Below, one piece after another: positions 43,940 to 53,948 of a stretch of DNA of 54,020 nt. The stretch comes from Actinomycetota bacterium (lineage in GTDB: Bacteria > Actinomycetota > Actinomycetes > Nanopelagicales > Nanopelagicaceae). The first letter of the stretch is position 1. Every line of letters starts with the position of its first letter. Below the pieces are notes generated by a model. That model was not told the DNA's origin and searched no databases. It worked only from the letters and a program-made list of their open reading frames with translations. Both the position numbers and the translations under genes were made by a program. The DNA is taken from NCBI GenBank assembly GCA_027728065.1, contig JAQBVO010000011.1:1-54020 (forward strand), in the 5' to 3' direction.

Positions 43940-44359
43940 TTATTTAGGGAAGAAAATCGCAATCTCGCGCGCAGCAGACTCTGGTGAATCTGATCCGTGC
44001 ACAATATTTTGTACAACTTTAGTGCCTTGATCCCGCGCCAAATCTCCACGAATCGTGCCGGGTACTGCAAGGGTTGGATCTGTAACACCGGCAAGAGATC
44101 GGAAGCCTTCAATGACACGCTCACCTGATGCAACGATGACAATGATTGGTCCAGACATCATAAACTCAACGAGCGGTTCATAAAATGGCTTACCTACATG
44201 TTCAGCGTAGTGTTTTTCCAGCAGAGCACGATCGGCATTGAGCATGCGTAAGGCTTCAATGAGATATCCCTTGCTTTCAATGCGCGAGATAACTTCACCA
44301 ACTAAGCCACGACGGATGCCATCTGGCTTGATTAGAATCAGTGTTTTTTCTGTGCTCAC
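43940..44359 (-). CDS. ndk: Nucleoside diphosphate kinase
   Basis: 139-residue NDK balancing NTP/dNTP pools. [23 protein letters not shown] at the N-terminus and phospho-histidine H121 in [16 protein letters not shown]. The GTG start at 44359 follows TACACT by 6 nt; the intervening AGGCGG is too close to the start codon to be a normal Shine-Dalgarno. Confidence 0.98.
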   Translation of the reverse strand: MSTEKTLILIKPDGIRRGLVGEVISRIESKGYLIEALRMLNADRALLEKHYAEHVGKPFYEPLVEFMMSGPIIVIVASGERVIEGFRSLAGVTDPTLAVPGTIRGDLARDQGTKVVQNIVHGSDSPESAAREIAIFFPK

Positions 44360-44365
44360 CCGCCT

Positions 44366-44371
44366 AGTGTA
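44366..44371 (-). promoter_or_regulatory. ndk leaderless -10 box
   Basis: TACACT on the minus strand, 6 nt before GTG 44359, within the 12-bp gap behind the DUF4233 gene. Confidence 0.45.
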
Positions 44372-44707
44372 TTAGGGCTTTTGAGCTTGGGAAGCCAGAT
44401 GGGCGGCGCGAGCGGCCTCGCCCTTTCGCCCCACGATAATCGCTGCAGCCCATAGCCCGATGAAAATCACCCCCATGATGAAAAAGGATGGGACGAAAAA
44501 GCCAAAAGCGATCATGAAAATCTGCAAAATAGAGCCGATATAGAATCCTGAACGGCGCTTAAGAAGTCCGGCCGTTAAAAATAATAGTAGCGAGACTATG
44601 GAGCCATAGACAATTGCAACGCTTGACTGCTCTTTAACAGCAAGCAGGATTGCAAAGCCTAAAGTCAGAGACTCCATTACTAATACCGCTGCACCTAAAA
44701 CTCTCAT
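44372..44707 (-). CDS. DUF4233 family membrane protein
   Basis: 111-residue protein with about four hydrophobic helices and a short polar tail (GRKGEAARAAHLASQAQKP). Its size, topology and position between folC and ndk match the actinobacterial DUF4233 family. Function is unknown. It overlaps folC by 4 nt and so is translationally coupled to it. Confidence 0.85.
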   Translation of the reverse strand: MRVLGAAVLVMESLTLGFAILLAVKEQSSVAIVYGSIVSLLLFLTAGLLKRRSGFYIGSILQIFMIAFGFFVPSFFIMGVIFIGLWAAAIIVGRKGEAARAAHLASQAQKP

Positions 44708-46050
44708 TTAGCAAACCTCTTTCGTAAATAGCTTCGAGCCTGGCCAACGGTTACGACCGAACCGGTCACGATAACTCCAATTGTATCCTCACTCAATGGA
44801 CGAGTCGCATCGACTACTGCGCGATCAAGTGCGGCATCTAAATTACTGACTTCGAACACGCGATCGACACCAAATACTTTTGAGGCAATCCTCTCTAAAT
44901 CTGCCGAACTCATGGCACGATCGGATGCGCTTTGGGTAACGATGACATGATCTACTATTGGCTCTAGCTCCTGCAGAATTCCTGCGGCATCTTTATCGCC
45001 AAATACACCTACAACTGCGATGATTTCATCGAAATTAAACTCACTGGCCAAAGTCTGGGCTAACGCCTTTGCGCCATGGGGATTATGTGCCGCATCTAGA
45101 ATTATCGTTGGGTTACGATGCACAACTTCGCAGCGCCCCGGTGATGTAACGGCGGCAAATCCAGCACGCACCGACTCAATATCTAGTGGTTGATCACCAA
45201 AGAAGGTTTCAACGGCCACCAGCGCGCTTCCCGCATTGGCTGCCTGGTGTTTACCGTGTAATGGCAGGAAAATATCCTCATACGTATCGTAGAGCCCAGT
45301 AATTGTTATCAACTGTCCCCCCACTGCAACGGCGCGTGATACAACGCTGTATTCAATTCCTTCGCGAACAACGTCTGCACCAACCTCGGCCGCCTTTCGG
45401 ATTAGCTCTTTTGCAGCCTCTGGCTCTTGCTGGGCCAAGACAATAAATCCACCCTCTTTAATAATGCCCGCCTTTGTAGCAGCGATTTCATGCAATGTGT
45501 TGCCTAGATACTCCATATGATCAAAGCCAATCGGCATAATTACCGAGACATCGGCATCAATGACATTTGTAGCATCCCATTGCCCGCCCATACCGACTTC
45601 AATAACGGCCACATCTACGGGATGCTCGGCAAAGGCTACGAAACCAAGGGCGGTCACGGCCTCAAAGAAGGATATTGGATGCGGGAATTTTGTATCCATT
45701 AAATCTAAATAAGCAGCGATATCGTTGTAAGCAAAGATTAAATCTTTAGGATCTATGGGCTGCCCATTAATTGCAATGCGCTCACGATATGTTTCAAGAT
45801 GTGGGCTAGTAAAGCGGCCGGTGCGAAGGCCATGAGCAAATAAGAGCGAATCAATCATGCGTGATGTCGTGGTCTTGCCGTTAGTACCACCGACATGGAT
45901 CGTTGGATATGTCAGTTGAGGTGAACCCAAAATATCTACAAGAGCAGCGATGCGTTCAGTCGATGGTGCGATGCGAGTCTCAGGCCAACGTGCAAGTAAA
46001 GCCTGTTCAATGCCATCTACACGCTCTTGATCATCGGCAGAGATAATCAT
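44704..46050 (-). CDS. folC: Folylpolyglutamate synthase / dihydrofolate synthase
   Basis: 448-residue Mur-ligase-type enzyme: P-loop HVGGTNGKTTTSRMIDSLL, TGRFTSPHLETYRERIAING, VIEVGMGGQWDATNVID, LDAAHNPHGAKALA. It adds glutamate to folates, which retains and tunes the THF pool that the C1 catabolic enzymes at the other end of the window depend on. It overlaps valS and the DUF4233 gene by 4 nt each. Confidence 0.96.
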   Translation of the reverse strand: MIISADDQERVDGIEQALLARWPETRIAPSTERIAALVDILGSPQLTYPTIHVGGTNGKTTTSRMIDSLLFAHGLRTGRFTSPHLETYRERIAINGQPIDPKDLIFAYNDIAAYLDLMDTKFPHPISFFEAVTALGFVAFAEHPVDVAVIEVGMGGQWDATNVIDADVSVIMPIGFDHMEYLGNTLHEIAATKAGIIKEGGFIVLAQQEPEAAKELIRKAAEVGADVVREGIEYSVVSRAVAVGGQLITITGLYDTYEDIFLPLHGKHQAANAGSALVAVETFFGDQPLDIESVRAGFAAVTSPGRCEVVHRNPTIILDAAHNPHGAKALAQTLASEFNFDEIIAVVGVFGDKDAAGILQELEPIVDHVIVTQSASDRAMSSADLERIASKVFGVDRVFEVSNLDAALDRAVVDATRPLSEDTIGVIVTGSVVTVGQARSYLRKRFAK

Positions 46051-48623
46051 GGGTTTTGAAGTTTTTGCAACTGCGCAGTGATGCGTGCGATATCTGCCGT
46101 TGTTTTTTCAAGGCGCTCTCGGATTTCAACAACAACATTTTCAGAGGCTTTGGCTATAAAGCCTTGATTATTGAGTTTAACTTCGGCGGTTTGCCTATCT
46201 TTTTGCGCAGTAGCTAGATCCTTTTCAAGACGCGCGCGCTCTGCGGCGACATCGATTGATCTCGTTAAATCAAACTCCACTTTAACTGCACCTATTTCGC
46301 AGTGCGCGCTTGGTGTGATTGTGCCAAGCTCAAGGCGCAGGACAAAGGCCATTGCATCGGCATAATCATTAATACGCTCTGGTGCAATAAAGCGAGCGGG
46401 AATCTTCTGGGAAGTCTTAATGCCTTGATCGTTACGGAATCTACGTACATCAGTAATAATCTCTTGAATCTCTACAATCAATTTTTCAGATTTTTTATCT
46501 ATGTGTTCGGGATGGCCTATTGGCCATGCAGCAATTACCAGTGACTCTTGCCCAGTTAATGTCGTCCACATTACCTCAGTGATAAAGGGCATTATTGGAT
46601 GCATTAATCGAAATAATTGATCTAATACAAAACCTAGAACTCGCTTGGTATTGGCTGAATCTTTAGATGCAAAACTCTCCTTGGAGAGCTCTAAGTACCA
46701 GTCACATAGGTCATCCCATGCGAAGTGATACATAAGTTCACAGGCCCGTGCAAACTCGTACTGTTCAAGGAGTGAATCGACCTCTGAAATAGTTTCAGAC
46801 AAACGGCTAAGGATCCACTTATCAATGGCGTTGAGTGAATCAAGTGGGGGCAGATCGCCATCGATGCTGGCTCCGTTTATCATTGCAAAGCGTGTTGCAT
46901 TCCAGAGCTTTGTAGCAAAGTTGCGTGAACCGGCGATCCAATCTTCGGCTAGAGCTTGATCTTTTCCTGGGTTAGCTCCACGCGCCAAAGTAAATCGCAA
47001 TGCATCGGCGCCGTACTTATCCATGAACTCAATTGGATCAACGACATTACCCTTGGATTTCGACATCTTCTTTCCAAATTGGTCGCGTACTAAGCCATGT
47101 AGTGCAATAGTGTGGAAGGGCTGTACGCCATCCATGGCAAATAAACCAAACATCATCATGCGTGCAACCCAGAAGAACAAGATGTCATAACCAGTAACTA
47201 ATACAGATGTTGGGTAGAACTTCTTCAAATCATCGGATTCGGCTGGCCAACCAAGTGTTGAGAAGGGCCAGAGTGCAGATGAGAACCAAGTATCTAAGAC
47301 ATCGGGATCTTGGTTGTAGCCAGCCGGTGGGCTTTCACCGGGGCCGAGAACAACACTCTCACCGTTTGGGCCATACCAGACTGGAATTCGATGACCCCAC
47401 CACAGTTGGCGCGAGATACACCAGTCATGCATGTTGTCGATCCAATCAAAATAACGTGGCGCTAACTCTTCTGGTTCAATCTTTACGCGACCATCGCGCA
47501 CTGCATCTCCTGCAGCCTTTGCAAGTGGTGCTACCTTTACAAACCACTGCTTGGAAAGACGTGGCTCGAGGGTTATATCGCAGCGAGAACAGTGACCGAC
47601 GGCATGAACATATGGACGCTTTTCATCCATTATTCGACCTTCATCGCGCAACGCTTCGACAACTGCTTTACGGGCATCAAAGCGATCCATGCCATCAAAA
47701 CGGGTGCCAGATCCATCCATCACACCGTGTTCGTTCATGATGACCACGAACGCAACGTTATGGCGCACCGCCATTTCAAAGTCATTGGGATCATGGGCTG
47801 CAGTTACTTTTACTGCACCTGTACCAAAATCCATCTCTACCAACTCATCGGCAATGATTGGAATATATCGATTGGCAAGCGGTAAGAGAACTTTCTTACC
47901 AATTAAGTGCTTGTAGCGCTTATCATCGGGGTGAACTGCAACTGCACCATCGCCGAGCATTGTTTCAGCGCGCGTTGTTGCGACAGTAATTTGAATATCG
48001 CCTTCACCATATCGAACCTGTACAAATTCACCGGAGTCATCGTGATAATCGACTTCGATATCTGAGAGTGCAGTTAAGCAACGTGGACACCAGTTAATAA
48101 TGCGCTCGGCACGGTAAATAAGATCTTGATCATGGAGTTTCTTAAAGATAGTTAATACTGCAGTCGATAGATTCGAATTCATCGTAAAGGCCTCGCGCGA
48201 CCAATCCACACTATCGCCCAAGCGACGCATCTGATCTAAAATTGCTCCGCCTGAATCGCTCTTCCACTCCCATACTTTCTTAACAAAATCCTCGCGTCCT
48301 AAATCATGTCGCGATATACCTTGGGCAGATAACTGTTTTTCAACAACGTTCTGTGTGGCAATTCCTGCGTGATCCATGCCAGGTAGCCATAACGCCTCGA
48401 AACCCTTCATACGCTTCATGCGTGTAAGGGTGTCTTGCAATGTGTGATCTAAGGCGTGACCGATATGCAAAGAACCCGTGACATTTGGTGGTGGAATTAC
48501 GATTGTAAATGGCGGCTTTGTAGATGCCGAATTAGCTCTGAAATATCCAGCTGCAACCCATTGTTTATACAGTGACGCTTCGATATCAGCTGGAGAAAAG
48601 CTGGAAGCTAATTCGCGGGACAT
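46047..48623 (-). CDS. valS: Valyl-tRNA synthetase
   Basis: 858-residue class Ia synthetase. PPNVTGSLHIGHALDHTL carries HIGH and GKKMSKSKGNVVDP carries KMSKS. The editing (CP1) domain lies between, and a C-terminal coiled-coil tRNA-binding arm ends the protein (AAERARLEKDLATAQKDRQTAEVKL). The ATG is preceded by TAGACT at 7 nt and no Shine-Dalgarno in frame of spacing, so it can start its own transcript after clpX. Confidence 0.98.
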   Translation of the reverse strand: MSRELASSFSPADIEASLYKQWVAAGYFRANSASTKPPFTIVIPPPNVTGSLHIGHALDHTLQDTLTRMKRMKGFEALWLPGMDHAGIATQNVVEKQLSAQGISRHDLGREDFVKKVWEWKSDSGGAILDQMRRLGDSVDWSREAFTMNSNLSTAVLTIFKKLHDQDLIYRAERIINWCPRCLTALSDIEVDYHDDSGEFVQVRYGEGDIQITVATTRAETMLGDGAVAVHPDDKRYKHLIGKKVLLPLANRYIPIIADELVEMDFGTGAVKVTAAHDPNDFEMAVRHNVAFVVIMNEHGVMDGSGTRFDGMDRFDARKAVVEALRDEGRIMDEKRPYVHAVGHCSRCDITLEPRLSKQWFVKVAPLAKAAGDAVRDGRVKIEPEELAPRYFDWIDNMHDWCISRQLWWGHRIPVWYGPNGESVVLGPGESPPAGYNQDPDVLDTWFSSALWPFSTLGWPAESDDLKKFYPTSVLVTGYDILFFWVARMMMFGLFAMDGVQPFHTIALHGLVRDQFGKKMSKSKGNVVDPIEFMDKYGADALRFTLARGANPGKDQALAEDWIAGSRNFATKLWNATRFAMINGASIDGDLPPLDSLNAIDKWILSRLSETISEVDSLLEQYEFARACELMYHFAWDDLCDWYLELSKESFASKDSANTKRVLGFVLDQLFRLMHPIMPFITEVMWTTLTGQESLVIAAWPIGHPEHIDKKSEKLIVEIQEIITDVRRFRNDQGIKTSQKIPARFIAPERINDYADAMAFVLRLELGTITPSAHCEIGAVKVEFDLTRSIDVAAERARLEKDLATAQKDRQTAEVKLNNQGFIAKASENVVVEIRERLEKTTADIARITAQLQKLQNP

Positions 48624-48630
48624 AAGGAGC

Positions 48631-48636
48631 AGTCTA
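48631..48636 (-). promoter_or_regulatory. valS leaderless -10 box
   Basis: TAGACT on the minus strand, 7 nt before ATG 48623, 2 bp after the clpX stop codon. Confidence 0.5.
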
Positions 48637-48638
48637 GA

Positions 48639-49925
48639 TTATGCGCTCTTCTCCTCTTGACCCTTTTGGCCTCGCGCGCGCTTTGGAATGTCACCTGTAT
48701 GAAGGATGAACTCTGGTTGTGCGCCGGTTGCGATACAGTCTTTAGTAACCAAGACCTTTGCGATCTCACCATGGCTTGGAACGTCATACATCACAGAGAG
48801 AAGTGACGACTCCATAATCGCACGAAGGCCACGGGCACCTGTGCCACGCAGTAGCGCTAGATCTGCTATCGCTTCGAGTGAATCGGCTGAAAATTCCAGT
48901 TCGACGTTATCTAATTTAAACAGACGTTGGTACTGCTTAACGAGTGCATTTTTTGGCTCGGTGAGAATCTGCATAAGGGCCGTCTTATCTAAGTTTTCAA
49001 CACTTGTTAGAACTGGAAGCCGTCCGATGAATTCAGGGATCATTCCAAACTTTAATAGATCTTCAGGCATAACATCGGCAAAGATATCTCTGCGATTCCT
49101 ATCAGAGGCATCTTGCAGTGTTGCGTTGAAGCCAACACCGGCTTTACCACTGCGTGATTCAATAATTTTTTCAAGGCCAGCAAATGCGCCACCGACAATA
49201 AATAGAACATTTGTCGTATCGATCTGAATAAACTCTTGGTGTGGGTGCTTGCGTCCCCCCTGTGGCGGTACTGATGCAACTGTTCCCTCTAGGATTTTCA
49301 ATAACGCCTGCTGAACACCTTCTCCTGAGACGTCACGGGTGATAGATGGATTTTCAGATTTACGCGCGACTTTATCGATTTCGTCAATATAGATGATTCC
49401 TGTTTCGGCTTTCTTAACATCGTAGTCAGCTGCCTGAAGAAGTTTTAGCAAAATGTTTTCAACGTCTTCGCCAACATAACCGGCTTCAGTAAGAGCGGTT
49501 GCATCGGCAATTGCAAATGGAACATTAAGCATGCGCGCCAAAGTCTGTGCCATTAATGTCTTGCCACATCCAGTAGGACCTAATAACAAGATATTAGATT
49601 TTGCTAATTCAATTGTCTCTTCGCGATGACCACCCTGAACGCGCTTGTAATGGTTGTAGACGGCAACTGATAGAGATTTCTTTGCTCGATCTTGACCGAT
49701 GACATATTGATCGAGGAAATCAAAGATCTCATGTGGCTTTGGTAGTTCGGTTAGGCCAAGGGATGTGGCCTCGGATAACTCTTCAACGATTATCTCGTTA
49801 CAAAGTTCGATACATTCATCGCAAATATAAACGCCAGGACCGGCAATGAGTTTCTTAACCTGCTTCTGGGTTTTACCGCAGAAGGAACACTTAAGCAGAT
49901 CGCTTGTTTCACCGATTCTTGTCAT
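48639..49925 (-). CDS. clpX: ATP-dependent Clp protease ATP-binding subunit ClpX
   Basis: 428-residue AAA+ unfoldase. N-terminal zinc domain with C13, C16, C35 and C38; Walker [15 protein letters not shown]; pore loop GYVGEDV; Walker [14 protein letters not shown]; the ClpX-specific [10 protein letters not shown] loop. It delivers unfolded substrates to ClpP1P2, encoded upstream. It is separated from clpP2 by an MFS gene and starts from its own TAAACT box 6 nt before the ATG. Confidence 0.98.
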   Translation of the reverse strand: MTRIGETSDLLKCSFCGKTQKQVKKLIAGPGVYICDECIELCNEIIVEELSEATSLGLTELPKPHEIFDFLDQYVIGQDRAKKSLSVAVYNHYKRVQGGHREETIELAKSNILLLGPTGCGKTLMAQTLARMLNVPFAIADATALTEAGYVGEDVENILLKLLQAADYDVKKAETGIIYIDEIDKVARKSENPSITRDVSGEGVQQALLKILEGTVASVPPQGGRKHPHQEFIQIDTTNVLFIVGGAFAGLEKIIESRSGKAGVGFNATLQDASDRNRRDIFADVMPEDLLKFGMIPEFIGRLPVLTSVENLDKTALMQILTEPKNALVKQYQRLFKLDNVELEFSADSLEAIADLALLRGTGARGLRAIMESSLLSVMYDVPSHGEIAKVLVTKDCIATGAQPEFILHTGDIPKRARGQKGQEEKSA

Positions 49926-49931
49926 GGGTAG

Positions 49932-49937
49932 AGTTTA
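49932..49937 (-). promoter_or_regulatory. clpX leaderless -10 box
   Basis: TAAACT on the minus strand, 6 nt before ATG 49925, with no Shine-Dalgarno. The 71-bp spacer up to the MFS stop shows no clear -35. Confidence 0.5.
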
Positions 49938-49996
49938 GATTCCCGTGGCTTCTTATGCGCGCCTTTTACGCCTGCATCTGTTCGCCGAGAGAATAA

Positions 49997-51220
49997 TTAC
50001 GCTGTTTTCCCTGGCATTCTCAAATCTTTAACGCCAGGAACGCGCAAAACCACTAAACATATGATGAGGTGAAAAACAGATGCACCAATAAGCAACTGTT
50101 TTTCTCCAAAAAGAGTTACGGCTGGACCAACTAATGCCATTCCAAGTGGCATTAATCCTGCCGATCCCATGTGGTCGATACTGAAAACTCGCCCCTGTAA
50201 CTCCCTTGGGACTTCGCGCTGGATCGCTGAGTTCCAGAAGGCCTCCCAAGGTCCGACAGAGAATCCAGCAAATAAATATGAAAGAACGACAAAGGCCTCT
50301 GAAATTGGAAATGCTAGTGAGAGCGTAGTGATAACCAAGAGCATCCATACTAAAACCGAGAACTCTCCCTCATGTTTGATTTTAAGTTTGACGCAGGCAA
50401 TGGCTGAAACTATTGCACCTAATGAAAACGCGGCAGCAGATAATGCAAATGCAGTATTGGTTCCAAATTCGCGCCGAGTGATCACCGGCAATAGAACTGT
50501 TTCAGCGGCAATTACAACCATGAGCTGAACCGATGCCATTGCAATCATCGCACCGATCCAGGGAATGTCTCTGACCGTTCTCAGACCTTCGCGCATCTCA
50601 ATCATGAAGCTCTCTTGTTGCTTCTTATTGCTATTCATATCTTCTTCAATTTTCGCTAGAAAATAAGTCCCTAGCGCAAAGGCAACGGCGGTAATGAGAA
50701 AAGTAAGGCGTCCACCAATTAAAAAGACTGATACTCCCCCGATTCCAGGGCCGATAATAGTTGCCGATCTAACGACTATTCCGCGAGCAACATTTCCTGC
50801 CGGCAATTTATCCTCGGGCAAAAGCGATGGCATGATCGCACCGGCCGATGCAGCGCCAAATGAATCACCGACTCCCATGGCAAAGACCAGGACCGCTAGA
50901 AAGATATGTGGCATTTCTGGCGCGGAGATAAATACCATTGCAAATACAAGTCCTGCACGGCCAAGATCGGCGAGAATCATTACTTGTTTACGTGGCAATC
51001 GATCCGACCAGACACCAGCAAAGGGAGCAAAGAGAACTGCCGATAGAACTCGCGCACCCAGAATTAAACCAAGTGATGTAGCGGTTCCGCCGGCATCTAA
51101 AATTGTGACTGCAAGTGCGATGGGAAATGCAGAAGCGCCAAGAACAAATATCGTCGTTGAAATCCAAAAGAGACGGTATCCCTTATACGACCACAGGAAT
51201 CCCGCCTCAAATAGTTCCAT
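49997..51220 (-). CDS. MFS transporter (DHA3/TMEM-type multidrug-like)
   Basis: 407-residue major-facilitator protein with about 12 hydrophobic segments. Family cues: GARVLSAVLFAPFAGVWSDRLPRKQVMILADLGRAG (the loop 2-3 A-motif) and AFWNSAIQREVPRELQGRVFSIDHMGSAGLMPLG, typical of the MFS_3/enterobactin-exporter-like group. Substrate unknown. It interrupts the clpP1P2-clpX order, begins 10 bp after clpP2, and has its own TAATAT -10 box 6 nt before the ATG. Confidence 0.88.
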   Translation of the reverse strand: MELFEAGFLWSYKGYRLFWISTTIFVLGASAFPIALAVTILDAGGTATSLGLILGARVLSAVLFAPFAGVWSDRLPRKQVMILADLGRAGLVFAMVFISAPEMPHIFLAVLVFAMGVGDSFGAASAGAIMPSLLPEDKLPAGNVARGIVVRSATIIGPGIGGVSVFLIGGRLTFLITAVAFALGTYFLAKIEEDMNSNKKQQESFMIEMREGLRTVRDIPWIGAMIAMASVQLMVVIAAETVLLPVITRREFGTNTAFALSAAAFSLGAIVSAIACVKLKIKHEGEFSVLVWMLLVITTLSLAFPISEAFVVLSYLFAGFSVGPWEAFWNSAIQREVPRELQGRVFSIDHMGSAGLMPLGMALVGPAVTLFGEKQLLIGASVFHLIICLVVLRVPGVKDLRMPGKTA

Positions 51221-51226
51221 ACCCAG

Positions 51227-51232
51227 ATATTA
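51227..51232 (-). promoter_or_regulatory. MFS gene leaderless -10 box
   Basis: TAATAT on the minus strand, 6 nt before ATG 51220. It overlaps the clpP2 stop codon. Confidence 0.48.
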
Positions 51233-51856
51233 CTTAACTGGCTTAGCCTTTCGTGTGGCTAATACCTGATCGATGATTCCGTATTCGGCGGCTTCTGCTG
51301 CCGTTAAAATCTTGTCACGCTCAATATCCTTTTCAATCTCTGCCGCTGACTTAATAACATGGCGGGCAAGTAGCTCTTCTTGAAGACGAGCAATACGTGC
51401 AATCTCTTTAGCTTGGATCTCAACATCAGATGCCTGTCCGCCACCTTCAGAGGATGGTTGATGAATCAAGATGCGTGAGTGCTCAAGTGCATATCGCTTT
51501 CCCTTTGCACCCCCTGCAAGGATTACCGCTGCAGCCGATGCCGCCTGACCTAAACAAATTGTGCTGATATCTGGGCGGACGAACTGCATAGTGTCGTAAA
51601 TTGCAGTCAGAGCAGTAAATGAGCCACCAGGTGAGTTGATGTAGATCATGATGTCACGATCTGGATCCATAGATTCGAGCGTTAAGAGCTGGGCCATGAC
51701 ATCGTTTGCAACCGTGTCATCGATTGGCTGTCCTAAAAAGATAATACGCTCTTCAAATAGCTTTGTATATGGGTCAAGGCGCTTAAAACCATAGGCTGTT
51801 TTTTCTTCGATCGTTGGAAGAACATAGCGAGATGTAATCTCTTGGATATTTTTCAT
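51230..51856 (-). CDS. clpP2: ATP-dependent Clp protease proteolytic subunit 2
   Basis: 208-residue ClpP. Active-site Ser107 ([16 protein letters not shown]) and His132 (ILIHQP); handle region [22 protein letters not shown]. It forms a hetero-tetradecamer with ClpP1 in actinobacteria. The ATG overlaps the clpP1 stop by one base (TAATG). Confidence 0.96.
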   Translation of the reverse strand: MKNIQEITSRYVLPTIEEKTAYGFKRLDPYTKLFEERIIFLGQPIDDTVANDVMAQLLTLESMDPDRDIMIYINSPGGSFTALTAIYDTMQFVRPDISTICLGQAASAAAVILAGGAKGKRYALEHSRILIHQPSSEGGGQASDVEIQAKEIARIARLQEELLARHVIKSAAEIEKDIERDKILTAAEAAEYGIIDQVLATRKAKPVK

Positions 51857-52482
51857 TATGCCTTTCCTCCAAATACTTGACCATCTGATGTTGCAATGTG
51901 ATCAATGAAGCCGTATGCCTTTGCATCTTCAACATTAAACCAGTTATCACGATCTGAATCGATCAGAATCTTTTCAAGCGTCTGACCTGTGTGCTTAGCG
52001 TTAATCTCTGCCATTGTGTGCTTAGTAATCGCCATTTGTTCGGCTTGAATTCGGATATCCGTTGCAGTACCACTAATTCCACCAAGTGGTTGGTGCATCA
52101 ATATGCGCGCATTTGGCGTTGCATATCGCTTGCCAGGTGCGCCAGCGGTTAGCAAGAACTGACCCATCGATGCTGCGATCCCCATTCCAACAGTTGCAAT
52201 ATCATTTTTGACGTACTGCATCGTGTCATAGATCGCCATTCCAGCCGTTACTGATCCGCCAGGTGAGTTTATGTAGAGATAAATATCCTTGTTTGTATCT
52301 TCTGCCGCTAGTAAGAGAATCTGCGCGCAGATTGCATTAGCCATTTCGTCGCGAACTTCGCCTGCAAGGAAGATGATGCGCTCGCGCAGCAAGCGATTAT
52401 AAACCTGATCATCTAGGCCGATCATTCCAATACTCGATGAGCGGGCATGGATTTCTCCTGCTTGTGGGTTATTAAAATCCAC
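51856..52482 (-). CDS. clpP1: ATP-dependent Clp protease proteolytic subunit 1
   Basis: 208-residue ClpP with Ser105 ([13 protein letters not shown]) and His130 (ILMHQPLGG). GTG start with AAGGA 8 nt upstream; an internal ATG at residue 20 ([13 protein letters not shown]) is an alternative start and could mark the mature N-terminus. Paired with clpP2 and close to tig, as is usual. Confidence 0.96.
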   Translation of the reverse strand: MDFNNPQAGEIHARSSSIGMIGLDDQVYNRLLRERIIFLAGEVRDEMANAICAQILLLAAEDTNKDIYLYINSPGGSVTAGMAIYDTMQYVKNDIATVGMGIAASMGQFLLTAGAPGKRYATPNARILMHQPLGGISGTATDIRIQAEQMAITKHTMAEINAKHTGQTLEKILIDSDRDNWFNVEDAKAYGFIDHIATSDGQVFGGKA

Positions 52483-52561
52483 CTGTATTCCTTCCGTTGA
52501 GCGATTTCGTTCCTGTAGTCAGGCTAACAATGTTGGAGTCAATTTGCTTCCCAATATGGTT

Positions 52562-52610
52562 AAAAAGCAGCGTGAAGGCAGTTGTGTTCGCTCAGGGCTA
52601 AAGCCTGCTT
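52562..52610 (-). terminator. Possible weak terminator after tig
   Basis: On the minus strand AAGCAG (52605-52610) can pair with CTGCTT followed by T5 (52562-52570), but the loop is about 34 nt and the stem only 6 bp. The 132-bp tig-clpP1 spacer also contains TTGACT at 52537-52542 as a possible -35 for clpP1 without a convincing -10. Confidence 0.25.
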
Positions 52611-52614
52611 GCGA

Positions 52615-53910
52615 TTATGCCTGCTCGCTTTCTTCTGGCAGCTGCGGTGTAGGTCGCAGCGCCTCAAGATCGATTACGTTGCCCGATGCATCTTTAACGC
52701 TGACGCGACCAAGGATTGATGCCAATGCCTTTGCACGGGTAACTTCGGCAACTAGCTGCGAAATCTGACCGGCTTTTTGCAACTCTTCTGCAAACTGTTG
52801 TGGCGCCATTCCATAACGCTGTGAGGTTCGCACTAAGTACTCAGTCAACTCAATCTCAGTTACCTGTACACCCTCTGCCTGCACAATGGCATCGAGTAGA
52901 AAATCAGATTTGAGTGATGAACGAACCTGGCCGGTAACCTCGGTGCGGTGTTCAGCATCTTCGGTACGTTTTTCGCCCTCAAGGTGCTCAGTAACTTCGA
53001 GTTCGACGAGATTTTCTGGAACTGGAATATCTAACTCCGCTAATAGTTTTTCTACTAGGCGATCTCGGGCCTGAGTACCCTGTTCCATCTTCTTGACGCG
53101 ACCAAGGCGCACGACAAAATCGGCGCGTAGTTCGGCCAATGTGTCAAACTCAGATGCTAACTTGGCAAAGGCATCATCTACTGGCGGAAGCTCGCGCTCT
53201 TTCACAGCTTTGACAGTGGCTTCGACCTCACCCTTTTCACCCTCAGCCTGTCCTACGAGTTGAGTTTCAAACCTCTTTGTCTGGCCCGCAGACATCCCGA
53301 TCAAAATATCATCAAGGCCTTTAATCATGCGATCTGAACCGACTTCGTAGGAAATATCATTTGCCTTTCCGCCTTCAACGCTTTTGCCTTCAATAAAAGC
53401 GTTCATATCAAGAGTTGCAAAATCACCCTTAACAATGGCCCGTTCGAGAGTTGTTAGAGTCCCAAAACGTATCCGCAGTGATTCAACCTGCTCATCAATA
53501 TCTGCATCTGCGACAGTTACATCATCGACCTCGATAGTAATCGTTGAAAAATCTGGCAGCTTGACCTCTGGACGAATATCAACTTCGACCGAGAAAGAAA
53601 GTCTCTCCTTATCAACAAACTCTTTAATATCTACAACTGGACGACCAATGACAGCTACAGCATGCTCGCGCGCTGCTTTGCCATAGAACTCTGGTAGAGC
53701 TGCATTTATCGCCTCATCCAGAACAGTTCCACGACCGATGCGCTGATCAATCATCGCCGCTGGAACTTTTCCTTTACGAAAGCCCGGAATGTTTACCTGT
53801 GTTGCAACCTTCTTATATGCATCGGCCACATGTGAGCTCATCTCACTGTATTCAACTTCGATATCAAGACGCACGCGTGTTGGAGAAAGTGTCTCGAGGC
53901 TGCTTTTCAC
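52615..53910 (-). CDS. tig: Trigger factor
   Basis: 431-residue ribosome-associated chaperone and prolyl isomerase. The N-terminal ribosome-binding domain has the signature GFRKGKVPAAMID near residue 45; an FKBP-type domain is about 150-240 (VKGDFATLDMNAFIEGK ... GLDDILIGMSAGQTKRFE); the C-terminal helical arms follow. It starts with GTG, with Shine-Dalgarno AGGAG 5 nt upstream. Just upstream is tRNA-Pro on the same strand. Confidence 0.97.
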   Translation of the reverse strand: MKSSLETLSPTRVRLDIEVEYSEMSSHVADAYKKVATQVNIPGFRKGKVPAAMIDQRIGRGTVLDEAINAALPEFYGKAAREHAVAVIGRPVVDIKEFVDKERLSFSVEVDIRPEVKLPDFSTITIEVDDVTVADADIDEQVESLRIRFGTLTTLERAIVKGDFATLDMNAFIEGKSVEGGKANDISYEVGSDRMIKGLDDILIGMSAGQTKRFETQLVGQAEGEKGEVEATVKAVKERELPPVDDAFAKLASEFDTLAELRADFVVRLGRVKKMEQGTQARDRLVEKLLAELDIPVPENLVELEVTEHLEGEKRTEDAEHRTEVTGQVRSSLKSDFLLDAIVQAEGVQVTEIELTEYLVRTSQRYGMAPQQFAEELQKAGQISQLVAEVTRAKALASILGRVSVKDASGNVIDLEALRPTPQLPEESEQA

Positions 53911-53948
53911 AACTGCTCCTAAATAAGTTTTGGACTAGAAAAAACAAC

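Noticed and set aside
50694-51269. 191-codon plus-strand ORF
   Set aside because: Shadow of the MFS gene on the other strand, low-complexity Pro/Thr-rich translation with no family resemblance.
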